A stretch of 7,615 bases of DNA from CAYMJV01 sp964390545 (GCA_964390545.1 CAYMJV010000097.1:1-7615), one strand, 5' to 3'; counted from the first letter of the stretch, positions 1 to 6,320 are shown. Notes: generated from the letters alone by a model not told the origin. Numbers and translations are program-made.

Positions 1-69
1 GTTCACGATCCAAGCGCGTTTTCGAAGATTGTCGAGATGGCCAAGACGAGCGGTTTGGCTCCGAAGTAG
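1..69 (+). CDS. rplT: 50S ribosomal protein L20, C-terminal end (partial)
   Basis: The gene is cut by the left edge of the window; only the last 22 codons and a TAG stop are present. The translated tail reads VHDPSAFSKIVEMAKTSG followed by LAPK. This matches the usual L20 C-terminus, where a D-x-x-A-F motif precedes a short helix of the I/LVE-x-AK type. L20 binds 23S rRNA early in assembly of the large subunit and, in many bacteria, represses its own infC-rpmI-rplT operon. The following gene, pheS, is a frequent neighbour of rplT, which supports the call. The fragment is short, so identity rests on the tail motif plus context. Confidence 0.85.
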   Translation, partial: VHDPSAFSKIVEMAKTSGLAPK

Positions 70-86
70 AGGTTTGCAGAACCTCT
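68..86 (+). other. Small hairpin overlapping the rplT stop codon
   Basis: A perfect 7-bp inverted repeat (AGAGGTT at 68-74, AACCTCT at 80-86) encloses the 5-nt loop TGCAG, and a U-G pair could extend it by one. It starts inside the rplT stop codon and ends 17 nt before the pheS GTG. No T run follows, so it does not look like an intrinsic terminator. It could slow ribosomes, act as a processing site, or have no role. Confidence 0.4.
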
Positions 87-103
87 GAAGAGAGATAGCT
101 TTT

Positions 104-1120
104 GTGAAAGAGGAATTAGAAACATTGTACAAAGAGACATTGCCCTCCTTATCTCAAGCCACCTCGGCAAAAGAAGTGAATGACATTCGAGTCAGGGTCT
201 TGGGAAGAAAGGGGAGTCTGACCCAGCTTCTTAAAGGATTGGGAGCGCTGCCTGAGGGGGATCGCCGAGAGATGGGCAAGCGGGCCAATGAGATTAAAGA
301 GGGGTTGGAATCAAGAATTGAAGAGGCTTTATCCCGCATCCAGGAGCAGGAAAGGAAGGAGAGTTTAGAAAAGGAAAAAATCGATGTCACCCTTCCCGGG
401 AGGGGAATTCCTATCGGAAGAAAGCATCCCATTACCCAGACGCTGGATGAAATCATCGATATCTTTTCTCGCCTGGGTTTCGAAGTTGTGGAAGGGCCAG
501 AGGTAGAGTTGGATTACTACAATTTCGAGGCCCTAAATATTCCCAAAGGGCATCCTGCGAGAGAGATGCAGGCGACTTTCTTCATCTCCGAAGAAGTCGT
601 TTTGAGAACTCACACATCACCGATGGAAGTCAGGACGATGGAGAAACACCCGCCACCTGTCCGGATCATTTCCCCTGGACCGTGCTATCGACGCGATTCG
701 GACCCAACTCATTCCCCGATGTTCCATCAGGTTGAGGGCTTATTAGTCGATAAAGGGGTGAGGTTCTCGGATCTGAAAGGTGTGCTGACCGTCTTCGTTC
801 ATCAGATGTTCGGGAAGGGAACGAGGCTTAGATTCCGACCCAGTTTTTTCCCTTTTACCGAACCAAGCGCAGAGGTCGATATCGAGTGCGTGATGTGTGG
901 GGGAAGAGGATGTGGGGTTTGTTCGAACACTGGATGGTTGGAAATTTTAGGGTCTGGGATGACAGATCCCGCTGTGTTTGGGTTTGTCAATTATGATCCC
1001 GGCGAAGTGACCGGCTTTGCTTTTGGAATGGGCGTCGAACGGATTGCCATGCTCAAGTTCGGAATCAATGATATCCGTCTTTTCTTTATGAATGATCTGA
1101 GGTTTCTTAAGCAATTCTAA
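104..1120 (+). CDS. pheS: Phenylalanyl-tRNA synthetase alpha subunit
   Basis: This is the catalytic alpha subunit of the cytoplasmic alpha2-beta2 enzyme that charges tRNA-Phe (class II synthetase). The 338 residues match the usual bacterial length of about 330-345. Residues 1-95 form the N-terminal coiled-coil tRNA-binding arm. The catalytic core starts near H108-P-I-T-Q-T. Motif 2 lies around G192-P-C-Y-R-R-D-S-D to H208-Q-V-E-G. Motif 3 spans G304-F-A-F-G-M-G-V-E-R to about R325. A306 occupies the alanine position that shapes the Phe pocket (E. coli A294). C262, C265, C270 and C273 form a CxxC-x4-CxxC knuckle that I recall in many bacterial PheS proteins and that could bind metal. The start is GTG at 104 behind a purine-rich stretch (GAAGAGAGA). 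It lies 34 bp after rplT and 65 bp before pheT, so co-transcription is likely. Confidence 0.97.
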   Translation: MKEELETLYKETLPSLSQATSAKEVNDIRVRVLGRKGSLTQLLKGLGALPEGDRREMGKRANEIKEGLESRIEEALSRIQEQERKESLEKEKIDVTLPGRGIPIGRKHPITQTLDEIIDIFSRLGFEVVEGPEVELDYYNFEALNIPKGHPAREMQATFFISEEVVLRTHTSPMEVRTMEKHPPPVRIISPGPCYRRDSDPTHSPMFHQVEGLLVDKGVRFSDLKGVLTVFVHQMFGKGTRLRFRPSFFPFTEPSAEVDIECVMCGGRGCGVCSNTGWLEILGSGMTDPAVFGFVNYDPGEVTGFAFGMGVERIAMLKFGINDIRLFFMNDLRFLKQF

Positions 1121-1124
1121 GTTT

Positions 1125-1174
1125 CACCCCCACCCACCCCTCCCCCCTCGAGGGGGAGGGTGAGGGAGGGGGGG
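1125..1174 (+). repeat. GC-rich CTCGAG-centred palindrome in the pheS-pheT gap
   Basis: A 50-bp imperfect palindrome is centred on CTCGAG (1147-1152). Pairing the two 25-nt arms outward from the centre gives 20 of 25 pairs, one of them G-U. The left arm is C-rich and the right arm G-rich. The right arm has G runs of 5, 3, 3 and 7 separated by A, TGA and A (1152-1174), which fits the canonical G-quadruplex pattern on the coding strand and in the mRNA. It ends one base before the AAGAGGAG ribosome binding site of pheT. No T tract follows. It resembles short interspersed palindromes I recall from intergenic DNA of related bacteria. Confidence 0.75.
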
Positions 1175-1185
1175 AAGAGGAGTCG

Positions 1186-3594
1186 ATGAAGGTCAGTCTC
1201 AATTGGATTAAAGATTACGTTGATATCCCAATGGGGGTTAACGACCTGGTTGGTCTTCTGACCATGGCAGGTCTGGAGGTGGAAGAGGCCGCGGCCACGG
1301 GTCAAGGATTTGAGAAAGTGGTCGTGGGGGAGCTCCAGAGCATCCGTAAACATCCCAACGCTGATAAACTATCACTGGTCCAGGCCAAAACAGACCAAGG
1401 GAAATTTTCCATTGTCTGCGGTGCGAATAATATCAGAGACGGCCAAAAGGTCCCTCTGGCCCTTGTGGGAGCTAGACTCCCGAATGGCGTTGAAATCAAA
1501 AAATCGAAGATCCGAGGCGAACTTTCTGAAGGAATGCTTTGTTCGGAAATAGAACTCGGCTTAGGTACGGATGCCACTGGGATTATGATCCTTTCTCCCG
1601 CTCTTCCTCTGGGAGCGAACCTCGGCGACGCATTGGGTTTGAGGGACACGGTTCTCGATATCAGCATCACACCCAATCGTCCAGACTGTCTCTGTGCCAT
1701 TGGAGTGGCGCGGGAAATCGCCGCTTTAACGCATCAGAGAGTAAAATATCCCCCTCTCACTCTTTCGGCGGAAGGCAAGGAGGTCCACCAAAAGACCTCC
1801 GTGACTGTCATGGATCCGGATTTATGCCCACGTTATGTTGCAAGAGTGATCGAAGGGGTTAAGATCGGCCCCTCTCCTTTCTGGATGAGCAATCGATTGG
1901 AGAAGATTGGGGTTCGTTCTATTAGCAATGTGGTTGATGTGACCAACTATGTGATGATGGAGTACGGCCAGCCTCTTCATGCTTTTGATTTTGGCTTCCT
2001 CGAAAGAGGGAGGATTGTGGTCCGCAGGGCTGTGGAGGGGGAACAGTTCGTCACCTTGGACGGAGTGAAAAGGACCCTTGATCAAGAGATGCTTATGATC
2101 TGTGATGGCGTAAAGCCGGTGGCCATTGCAGGTGTCATGGGTGGCCTCAATTCGGAGATCAAAGAGGATACGAAGATCGTCCTTTTAGAGAGTGCCTATT
2201 TCAGCCCAGCAGGGAACCGTAGAACCGCTAAGCAGCTGGGTCTTGAGACAGAGGCTGCTTATCGATTTGGAAGAGGGATCGATTATGGTGGATGCCTTTC
2301 TGCAGCCAATCGAGCAGCTCAGTTGATTCAGGAACTGGCAGGAGGGAAGGTAATCGAAGGGGTGGTCGATGTCTACCCAACACCTATTCAACCGAAACCG
2401 ATCCCGTTGAGCGTTCGAAAGATTCATCAGATTTTGGGGACAGAGATTCCAGCCCCCAAGGTGATTGCCTACCTGAAAGGTTTGGAACTGAACGTAGAAG
2501 AGAAGGAGCGAGATGTGCTAGTGGTTACTCCTCCTTCCTTTCGAGGGGACTTGGAGCGGGAAATCGACCTTATTGAGGAAGTGGCGAGGCTGAATGGATA
2601 TGAAAATATACCCATTACCCTCCCCCAAGGGCCGACGTCCCCAGAAGTGGGAAGCAAGGCGCTGCTTCTAGAAAGAAAGACATTAGATCTACTCATCCAT
2701 CATGGCTACCATGAGGTGATTACCTACAGTTTCACCTCCTCAACCTCCTGGGACTTCCTCGGTCTCCCATCAGAGGATCCGCGGAGAGCGCACCTTCGCA
2801 TTCTTAATCCTTTGACAGAGGATTTTTCGGTGCTGAGGACCTCACTGATTCCAGGCCTACTGGAGACGGCTCACTATAATCTGTCGAGAAAAAATTTGAA
2901 TCTCAAGCTTTTTGAACTCAAGAAGGTCTTCCTTCCCAAAGAGGGGGAAAAGCTTCCAACGGAAATAAAATACCTCGCTGGTTTATCTTTAGGGCTGGAT
3001 AGGGACCCTCATTGGACCTCTGTGCCGAGGTCAGTCGATTTTTATGATGTGAAAGGTTGTATCGAAGATCTTCTGGAGGTCCTTCAAATCAAAGGAGTGA
3101 AATTTACAAGGGGCGAAGATATTCCTTATCTTCACCCTGGAAAATCCTTGAGAATTCTCATGGAGGGAGAGACCCTGGGGGTGATCGGAGAGATCCATCC
3201 TCAGGTACTGGTTCATTATGATCTTCCCGGAAGAGCCTACCTGTTTGAGATCGATTTTGAGCAACTGGTAAAAGGAGCAGGGGAGGGAAGACGCTTTCGC
3301 CCCTTGCCCAAGTTCCCGGCTGTTTATCGGGATCTTTCCATGGTGGTTGACGAGGCCGTGGGGGTGGAAAAGGTGACGGAGACCATCTGGGCGCAAGAGC
3401 AACCCTTCATCGATGAAGTGAGCGTCTTCGATGTGTATCAAGGAGCTCCGATCCCCAAGGGGAAGAAGGGCATTTCTTATCGCATCCGGTTCCAGGCGGG
3501 CGATCGGACCTTGACAGACGAAGAGGTAAATCGTTACCATCAAAAAATTATCTTCCAATTGATGGAAATCTTTAAGGCAGAACTGAGGCAATAG
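1186..3594 (+). CDS. pheT: Phenylalanyl-tRNA synthetase beta subunit
   Basis: This beta subunit partners PheS and provides tRNA binding and editing of mischarged Tyr-tRNA-Phe. At 802 residues it is full length for the bacterial family (about 790-810). The opening MKVSLNWIKDYVDIP is typical. Residues about 40-150 form the EMAP/OB-fold tRNA-binding domain (VVVGELQSIRKHPNADKLSL, then CGANN and K-I-R-G-E-L-S-E-G-M-L-C-S-E). The B3/B4 editing domain spans about 210-385, including S-N-V-V-D-V-T-N-Y-V at 247-256 and G-Q-P-L-H-A-F-D at 261-268. The B5 domain spans about 407-475 and the catalytic-like core about 495-690. The ferredoxin-fold anticodon-binding (FDX-ACB) domain runs from about 705 to the end. 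The ATG at 1186 has AGAGGAG only 3 nt upstream, a tight spacing, next to the palindrome described separately. No frameshift or missing domain is visible. Confidence 0.97.
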   Translation: MKVSLNWIKDYVDIPMGVNDLVGLLTMAGLEVEEAAATGQGFEKVVVGELQSIRKHPNADKLSLVQAKTDQGKFSIVCGANNIRDGQKVPLALVGARLPNGVEIKKSKIRGELSEGMLCSEIELGLGTDATGIMILSPALPLGANLGDALGLRDTVLDISITPNRPDCLCAIGVAREIAALTHQRVKYPPLTLSAEGKEVHQKTSVTVMDPDLCPRYVARVIEGVKIGPSPFWMSNRLEKIGVRSISNVVDVTNYVMMEYGQPLHAFDFGFLERGRIVVRRAVEGEQFVTLDGVKRTLDQEMLMICDGVKPVAIAGVMGGLNSEIKEDTKIVLLESAYFSPAGNRRTAKQLGLETEAAYRFGRGIDYGGCLSAANRAAQLIQELAGGKVIEGVVDVYPTPIQPKPIPLSVRKIHQILGTEIPAPKVIAYLKGLELNVEEKERDVLVVTPPSFRGDLEREIDLIEEVARLNGYENIPITLPQGPTSPEVGSKALLLERKTLDLLIHHGYHEVITYSFTSSTSWDFLGLPSEDPRRAHLRILNPLTEDFSVLRTSLIPGLLETAHYNLSRKNLNLKLFELKKVFLPKEGEKLPTEIKYLAGLSLGLDRDPHWTSVPRSVDFYDVKGCIEDLLEVLQIKGVKFTRGEDIPYLHPGKSLRILMEGETLGVIGEIHPQVLVHYDLPGRAYLFEIDFEQLVKGAGEGRRFRPLPKFPAVYRDLSMVVDEAVGVEKVTETIWAQEQPFIDEVSVFDVYQGAPIPKGKKGISYRIRFQAGDRTLTDEEVNRYHQKIIFQLMEIFKAELRQ

Positions 3595-3621
3595 GGATTC
3601 CAAAGAAAGGGGGAGGCAGCC

Positions 3622-3924
3622 ATGACAAAAGTTGATATCGTTGAGGCCATTTACGAGAAGGTGGGGTTCTCAAAAAAAGAGGTGGCTAAGATAGTAGAGA
3701 CTATCTTTGATCTCATCAAAGAGAACCTCGAAAAAGAGGACAAGATCAAGATCTCGGGTTTCGGTAATTTTGTTGTCCGAAAAAAGAGAGCAAGGCGAGG
3801 CCGTAACCCTCAGACAGGAGATGATATCGAAATCTCCTCGAGAAGGATTTTGACCTTCAAACCGAGTCAGGTATTGAGGGGAGCCCTCAATCTCCAAGAG
3901 GCCTCAGCAAAAGGATCTGAGTGA
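3622..3924 (+). CDS. ihfA: Integration host factor alpha-type DNA-bending protein
   Basis: This 100-residue protein belongs to the HU/IHF family of small dimeric DNA-bending proteins. It begins with a helical dimerisation segment (1-44). The beta body carries G46-F-G-N-F, and the DNA arm carries R59-G-R-N-P-Q-T-G at 59-66. P63 is the proline expected to intercalate in the minor groove. The C-terminal extension beyond R86 and the position after pheT, as in E. coli pheST-ihfA, favour IHF-alpha over HU, although sequence alone cannot exclude an HU-like homodimer. Its beta partner is not in this window. A strong GGGGGAGG ribosome binding site (3609-3616) lies 5 nt before the ATG. The gap to pheT is 27 bp, so it is probably co-transcribed, linking nucleoid protein supply to the translation operon. 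Confidence 0.92.
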   Translation: MTKVDIVEAIYEKVGFSKKEVAKIVETIFDLIKENLEKEDKIKISGFGNFVVRKKRARRGRNPQTGDDIEISSRRILTFKPSQVLRGALNLQEASAKGSE

Positions 3925-3944
3925 GTCGTTGGTGATGACTCATC
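3922..3944 (+). other. Overlapping inverted repeats between ihfA and the MerR gene
   Basis: TGAGTC (3922-3927) pairs with GACTCA (3937-3942) around a 9-nt loop, beginning at the ihfA TGA stop. An overlapping 11-bp palindrome, GATGACTCATC, lies at 3934-3944. There is no following T tract, so this is not a clear terminator. It lies 33 nt upstream of the MerR start and could be a regulator site, but both repeats are short enough to be chance. Confidence 0.25.
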
Positions 3945-3977
3945 GATGAAGGATAGGGCAAAACGGAGGGAGGAACT

Positions 3978-4373
3978 TTGACCAGGCTGCTTAAACGTCG
4001 GGAAGAGGAGAATCCCATCTCCTACGATAGGCTCTATTATCGGATCGGAGAGGTGAGCCGGATCACGGGTCTCAAACCCCATGTGCTTCGTTACTGGGAG
4101 TCGGAATTTAGAGTGATCAAACCCCATAAAGGAGGATCCCTCCAGCGACTCTACCGGAGGAAGGATTTGGATCTCATCCTGAAGATTAAAAAACTTCTCT
4201 ACGAAGAAGGATTTACCATCGCGGGTGCGAAGAAGAAAATCCGCGATGTGGAGAGATTGGAAAACAAACAGCTGAAATTGAAACTGGTTGAGAACAAATC
4301 CAATGGAAAAGACCATGAGCTGCTTGCCTCCGTTAAGGAGGAGCTGAAGGGGATCAAAAGAATGCTTGAATAG
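3978..4373 (+). CDS. MerR-family HTH transcriptional regulator, short form
   Basis: This 131-residue protein has a MerR-type winged helix-turn-helix at its N-terminus. Y21-R-I-G-E-V-S-R-I-T-G-L-K-P-H-V-L-R-Y-W (21-40) covers the HTH, and R57-L-Y-R-R-K-D (57-63) is the wing. A further helix pair containing L-L-Y-E-E-G-F-T-I-A-G-A (73-84) follows. The rest (about 90-131) is charged and helical, consistent with a dimerising coiled coil, with no effector domain and no cysteine metal site. The start is TTG at 3978: no in-frame ATG occurs before residue 129, and GGAGGGAGGA lies just upstream (3965-3974). A MerR gene after ihfA is, as I recall, common in deltaproteobacteria; its target and signal are not known to me. 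Autoregulation from within the operon is possible but not shown. Confidence 0.88.
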   Translation: MTRLLKRREEENPISYDRLYYRIGEVSRITGLKPHVLRYWESEFRVIKPHKGGSLQRLYRRKDLDLILKIKKLLYEEGFTIAGAKKKIRDVERLENKQLKLKLVENKSNGKDHELLASVKEELKGIKRMLE

Positions 4374-4397
4374 TTCCATACCCAAGAAGGTAAGGTT

Positions 4398-4549
4398 ATG
4401 GCTAAATTGATCATCGGTGTGCTTCATCTTTTCTTTCTCATCCTTGTTATCCTTTTTTTCTCATCGTCATCTTCACCGCTGCTCTTTTGATCTTTTCAAA
4501 AAAGGGGAAGAGGGGGGAGGTTCTGAAAGCAGAGGCAGGAGGGACATAG
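4398..4549 (+). CDS. Small single-span membrane protein, apparently frameshifted at a T7 run
   Basis: I do not recognise this gene. An ATG at 4398 follows AAGAAGG (4384-4390) at good spacing. It opens a hydrophobic reading frame, MAKLIIGVLHLFFLILVI, that ends at TGA 4488-4490 after only 30 residues, with an odd SSSSS stretch. At the seven T (4453-4459), a shift of -1, equal to one added T, leads into a frame that reads L-I-V-I-F-T-A-A-L-L-I-F-S-K-K-G-K-R. That frame continues to TAG at 4547-4549 and would give about 50 residues: a long membrane helix plus a basic cytoplasmic tail. The second frame has no start codon of its own between its upstream stop (4403) and the T run. The combined product therefore looks like the original protein. 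Causes could be a base lost in the homopolymer, a sequencing error, or slippage. The stop lies 13 bp before the next gene. Confidence 0.5.
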
Positions 4550-4562
4550 AGAGGGGGGTCCT

Positions 4563-5027
4563 ATGAACTGGGTCGTCTATTGCACATCATGTGGAAGCTC
4601 ATACGTTTATGAGTCTGGACAAGATCTGCCGGAGATGTGCCCCCTCTGTTCCAACAGGGAGAGAAAAGAGGGAAAGAAACCTCTGAAGAGGGAAAAGAAG
4701 AGAAAAGAGATCGTTGCGATAAGCACGTCGGAATTCAAGAATCGAAAGGTCGTTAAAACGCTGGGGATCGTTTCTCATGAGCATATTTTTGGAATAAATT
4801 TAGACGGGGCAGATCTGAGGAAGTTTAACAGAGAGGTCGCTGTTTCTTGGGCAGAGAAGGTAAATGAGGGAAGAGACCTGGCGATCAGTTCCATCGAGGA
4901 TAAGACCGGTGAATTGGGAGGGAATGCGGTCGTTGGGGTAGATATTACCTATAATGTCATGGGGACTCATAGTGGCATTGTGATGATGCTTGTGGCGGCG
5001 AAGGGAACAGCCGTCGTAGTCGAGTGA
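4563..5027 (+). CDS. Zinc-ribbon / YbjQ-family (UPF0145) fusion protein
   Basis: This 154-residue protein has two parts. Residues 1-30 form a probable zinc ribbon with C7-T-S-C10 and C26-P-L-C29 (CxxC-x15-CxxC). A very basic linker (31-49, rich in K, R and E) leads to a YbjQ/UPF0145-type domain (50-154). The family pattern is seen in I-V-A-I-S-T-S (50-56), G68-I-V-S, the helix R104-D-L-A-I, and L-G-G-N-A-V-V-G-V-D-I-T-Y (118-130), ending in a strand with K147-G-T-A-V-V-V. YbjQ proteins form oligomeric barrels and are sometimes called putative heavy-metal binding, but their function is unsettled. There is no signal peptide or membrane span, so it is probably cytoplasmic. GAGGGGGG (4551-4558) precedes the ATG by 4 nt. 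It probably shares a transcript with the small membrane ORF upstream. The zinc-ribbon fusion is the notable feature; a role in binding metal or nucleic acid is inference only. Confidence 0.85.
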   Translation: MNWVVYCTSCGSSYVYESGQDLPEMCPLCSNRERKEGKKPLKREKKRKEIVAISTSEFKNRKVVKTLGIVSHEHIFGINLDGADLRKFNREVAVSWAEKVNEGRDLAISSIEDKTGELGGNAVVGVDITYNVMGTHSGIVMMLVAAKGTAVVVE

Positions 5028-5034
5028 AGGAGAC

Positions 5035-5063
5035 TGGACTTTTAGAAGCAAATTGACTATAGT
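5035..5063 (+). promoter_or_regulatory. Candidate sigma-70 promoter upstream of tRNA-Pro
   Basis: TGGACT (5035-5040, 4 of 6 to the -35 consensus) and TATAGT (5058-5063, 5 of 6 to the -10 consensus) are separated by 17 nt. It lies just after the YbjQ-type gene in an AT-rich stretch, about 150 bp before the tRNA, and would transcribe through the 45-bp palindrome. An alternative -35, TTGACT at 5053-5058, has only a poor -10 partner. This rests on pattern matching alone. Confidence 0.35.
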
Positions 5064-5144
5064 ATAAAAGATTTGTCTTAGAAATGATAACAATCAAGTT
5101 CTGAGCACCAATGAACAAACAATAATCAGGCGTCAGACGACTTA

Positions 5145-5189
5145 AATCCCCCCCAACCCCCCTTTTCTAAAGGGGGGCGAGGGGGGATT
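5145..5189 (+). repeat. 45-bp G/C-run palindrome, copy 1
   Basis: The element follows the plan AAT-C6-N3-C6-TTT-N3-AAA-G6-N3-G6-ATT, with spacers CAA and CGA and the central loop TCT. Its inner 9-bp stem and outer 9-bp stem would form a long hairpin in DNA or RNA. A second copy of identical length and plan is at 7567-7611, with loop AGA, the complement of TCT, so the two lie in opposite orientation. No coding capacity and no T tract are present. It sits 29 bp before the tRNA. It belongs to a class of short interspersed palindromes; mobilisation by an enzyme in trans is inference. Confidence 0.9.
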
Positions 5190-5215
5190 ATGAATTTGGC
5201 GATTGGAGTTTAAAA

Positions 5216-5295
<80 letters not shown>

Positions 5296-5313
5296 TTTCC
5301 TTATCAGGGCTTC

Positions 5314-5440
5314 AGGTTTGAGGCTTAAGGTTACAAAGTTTGAGGCCTTAGGTTAGAGGATAAGGCAAATTCTTTTTAGCCTCTAACCTCCAGCCTAAAA
5401 CCTCCAACATTATCAATTTCAACCTCTAACCTTCGACCTT
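5314..5440 (+). repeat. GAGGTT-type repeat cluster between tRNA-Pro and surE
   Basis: The gap holds no gene but is highly patterned. Two 19-bp direct copies (5314-5332 and 5336-5354) match at 16 of 19 positions with a 22-bp period. A perfect 10-bp inverted repeat, AGGTTAGAGG (5350-5359) and CCTCTAACCT (5380-5389), encloses a 20-nt loop, with weaker complementarity outward. A further CCTCTAACCTT copy lies at 5423-5433, and short relatives of ACCTCC/CCTAAAACC lie between. As a whole the left half is G-rich and the right half is its approximate complement, so a long hairpin is possible. It ends 12 nt before surE, which lacks a clear ribosome binding site. Confidence 0.75.
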
Positions 5441-5452
5441 GTTCACCAACGT

Positions 5453-6208
5453 ATGACCGGCCGATTAGAGATTCTAGTTACCAATGATGATGGGATCCAC
5501 TCCGAAGGTATCATCGTGTTGGCCAAGGCCCTTCACGAGATCGGAGATGTGTTTGTCGTCGCCCCGGACCGGGAGAAAACAGCGGTCGCACACTCGCTCA
5601 CCCTTCATCGGCCTCTTCGAGTGGAGAAGATCAAAAGAAATTTTTGGACTGTTGATGGAACGCCAGCCGATTGCGTTTATTTAGGGGTAAACGCCGTCCT
5701 CTCTCATCCCCCCCAGTTGATTGTCTCGGGAATTAACAAGGGAGGAAACATGGGGGATGATGTCACCTATTCAGGAACTGTTTCTGCAGCTTTTGAGGGG
5801 ACGCTGTTGGGGATTCCTTCTTTTGCCATCTCCATAGACGCGAGGAGCCACTTCAAATTCCATACGGCGGCTAGCTTCGCCGTAAGGGTAGCACGGTATA
5901 TTGTCAAGAAGGGACTTCCAAAGGATACTTTCCTCAATATCAATGTCCCAAACGTTGATGAGAAGGAGATCAAATCATACAAGATCACACAACAGGGGAA
6001 ATGGACCCAGAATGGGAATGCAGTGGTTGAGAAGATTGATCCGAGGGGAAAAAAGTACTACTGGATTGCTGGAGGCCGACAGGTATTTTCAAAAAGAGGG
6101 GAAACGGATATTAAGGCGGTTTCGAATTCTTATATCTCTATCACTCCGATGCATCTGGATTTAACGGATTATGCATCGATGGACCTGTTAAGAAAATGGA
6201 AACTCTAA
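5453..6208 (+). CDS. surE: 5'/3'-nucleotidase (survival protein SurE)
   Basis: This metal-dependent phosphatase removes phosphate from nucleoside 5'- and 3'-monophosphates and, in some species, polyphosphate; it is linked to stationary-phase survival. The 251 residues are normal length. Key motifs are T10-N-D-D-G-I (metal ligands D12 and D13), A37-P-D-R with T43 where a serine ligand is usual, G69-T-P-A-D-C, S92-G-I-N95 (metal-ligand Asn), and M100-G-D-D-V-T-Y-S-G-T-V for phosphate binding. The tail has Y-I-S-I-T-P-M-H. T43 is a conservative replacement that keeps the hydroxyl. The ATG at 5453 is the only suitable start, since no ATG, GTG or TTG lies in frame nearby upstream. No Shine-Dalgarno sequence is visible; the bases before it are CACCAACGT and the repeat cluster. 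The pcm and nlpD genes that often follow surE are absent here. Confidence 0.96.
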   Translation: MTGRLEILVTNDDGIHSEGIIVLAKALHEIGDVFVVAPDREKTAVAHSLTLHRPLRVEKIKRNFWTVDGTPADCVYLGVNAVLSHPPQLIVSGINKGGNMGDDVTYSGTVSAAFEGTLLGIPSFAISIDARSHFKFHTAASFAVRVARYIVKKGLPKDTFLNINVPNVDEKEIKSYKITQQGKWTQNGNAVVEKIDPRGKKYYWIAGGRQVFSKRGETDIKAVSNSYISITPMHLDLTDYASMDLLRKWKL

Positions 6209-6211
6209 GAC

Positions 6212-6240
6212 TGGAATATTGGAAAAATGGAATGTTGGAA
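6212..6240 (+). repeat. TGGAAT tandem repeat after surE
   Basis: Two 13-bp copies (6212-6224 and 6228-6240) differ at one base, with a 16-bp period, and a third partial TGGGA start follows. They begin four bases after the surE stop. I recall similar TGGAAT/TTGGAA intergenic repeats in related genomes. No coding or terminator signal is seen. Confidence 0.6.
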
Positions 6241-6263
6241 TGGGAGAGAAGTAAACATTAAGG

Positions 6264-6320
6264 TGTCATCCTGAGCAAGACGAAGGATCTCTGAGATTCT
6301 TCCCTTCGTTCAGAATGACA
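6264..6320 (+). repeat. 57-bp TGTCAT...ATGACA interspersed palindrome
   Basis: The element starts TGTCATCCTGAGC and ends TTCAGAATGACA. Outer arms match at 10 of 11 positions, and inner arms (GGATCTC and GAGATTC) meet around T6292. The pattern, including a GACGAAGGATCTC core, matches a palindromic repeat I recall as widespread between genes in many bacteria. It has no coding role; an ATG at 6315 inside its right end opens a 26-codon extension of the next gene that is unlikely to be translated. Confidence 0.75.

Noticed and set aside
3031..3603. 190-codon open frame on the - strand
   Set aside because: It mirrors the C-terminal FDX-ACB part of pheT, shows no recognisable motif, and starts at no clear ribosome binding site.
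3867..4427. 186-codon open frame on the - strand
   Set aside because: It runs antisense across the end of ihfA, the MerR gene and the small membrane ORF. The + strand genes have clear families and ribosome binding sites.
5053..5081. TTGACT with TCTTAG as the tRNA promoter
   Set aside because: The -35 is good, but the -10 matches only 3 of 6. The overlapping TGGACT/TATAGT pair with 17-nt spacing fits better.
5314..5440. Repeat cluster as a CRISPR array
   Set aside because: Copies are imperfect, have mixed orientation and irregular spacing, and lack unique spacers of constant length; no cas gene is present.
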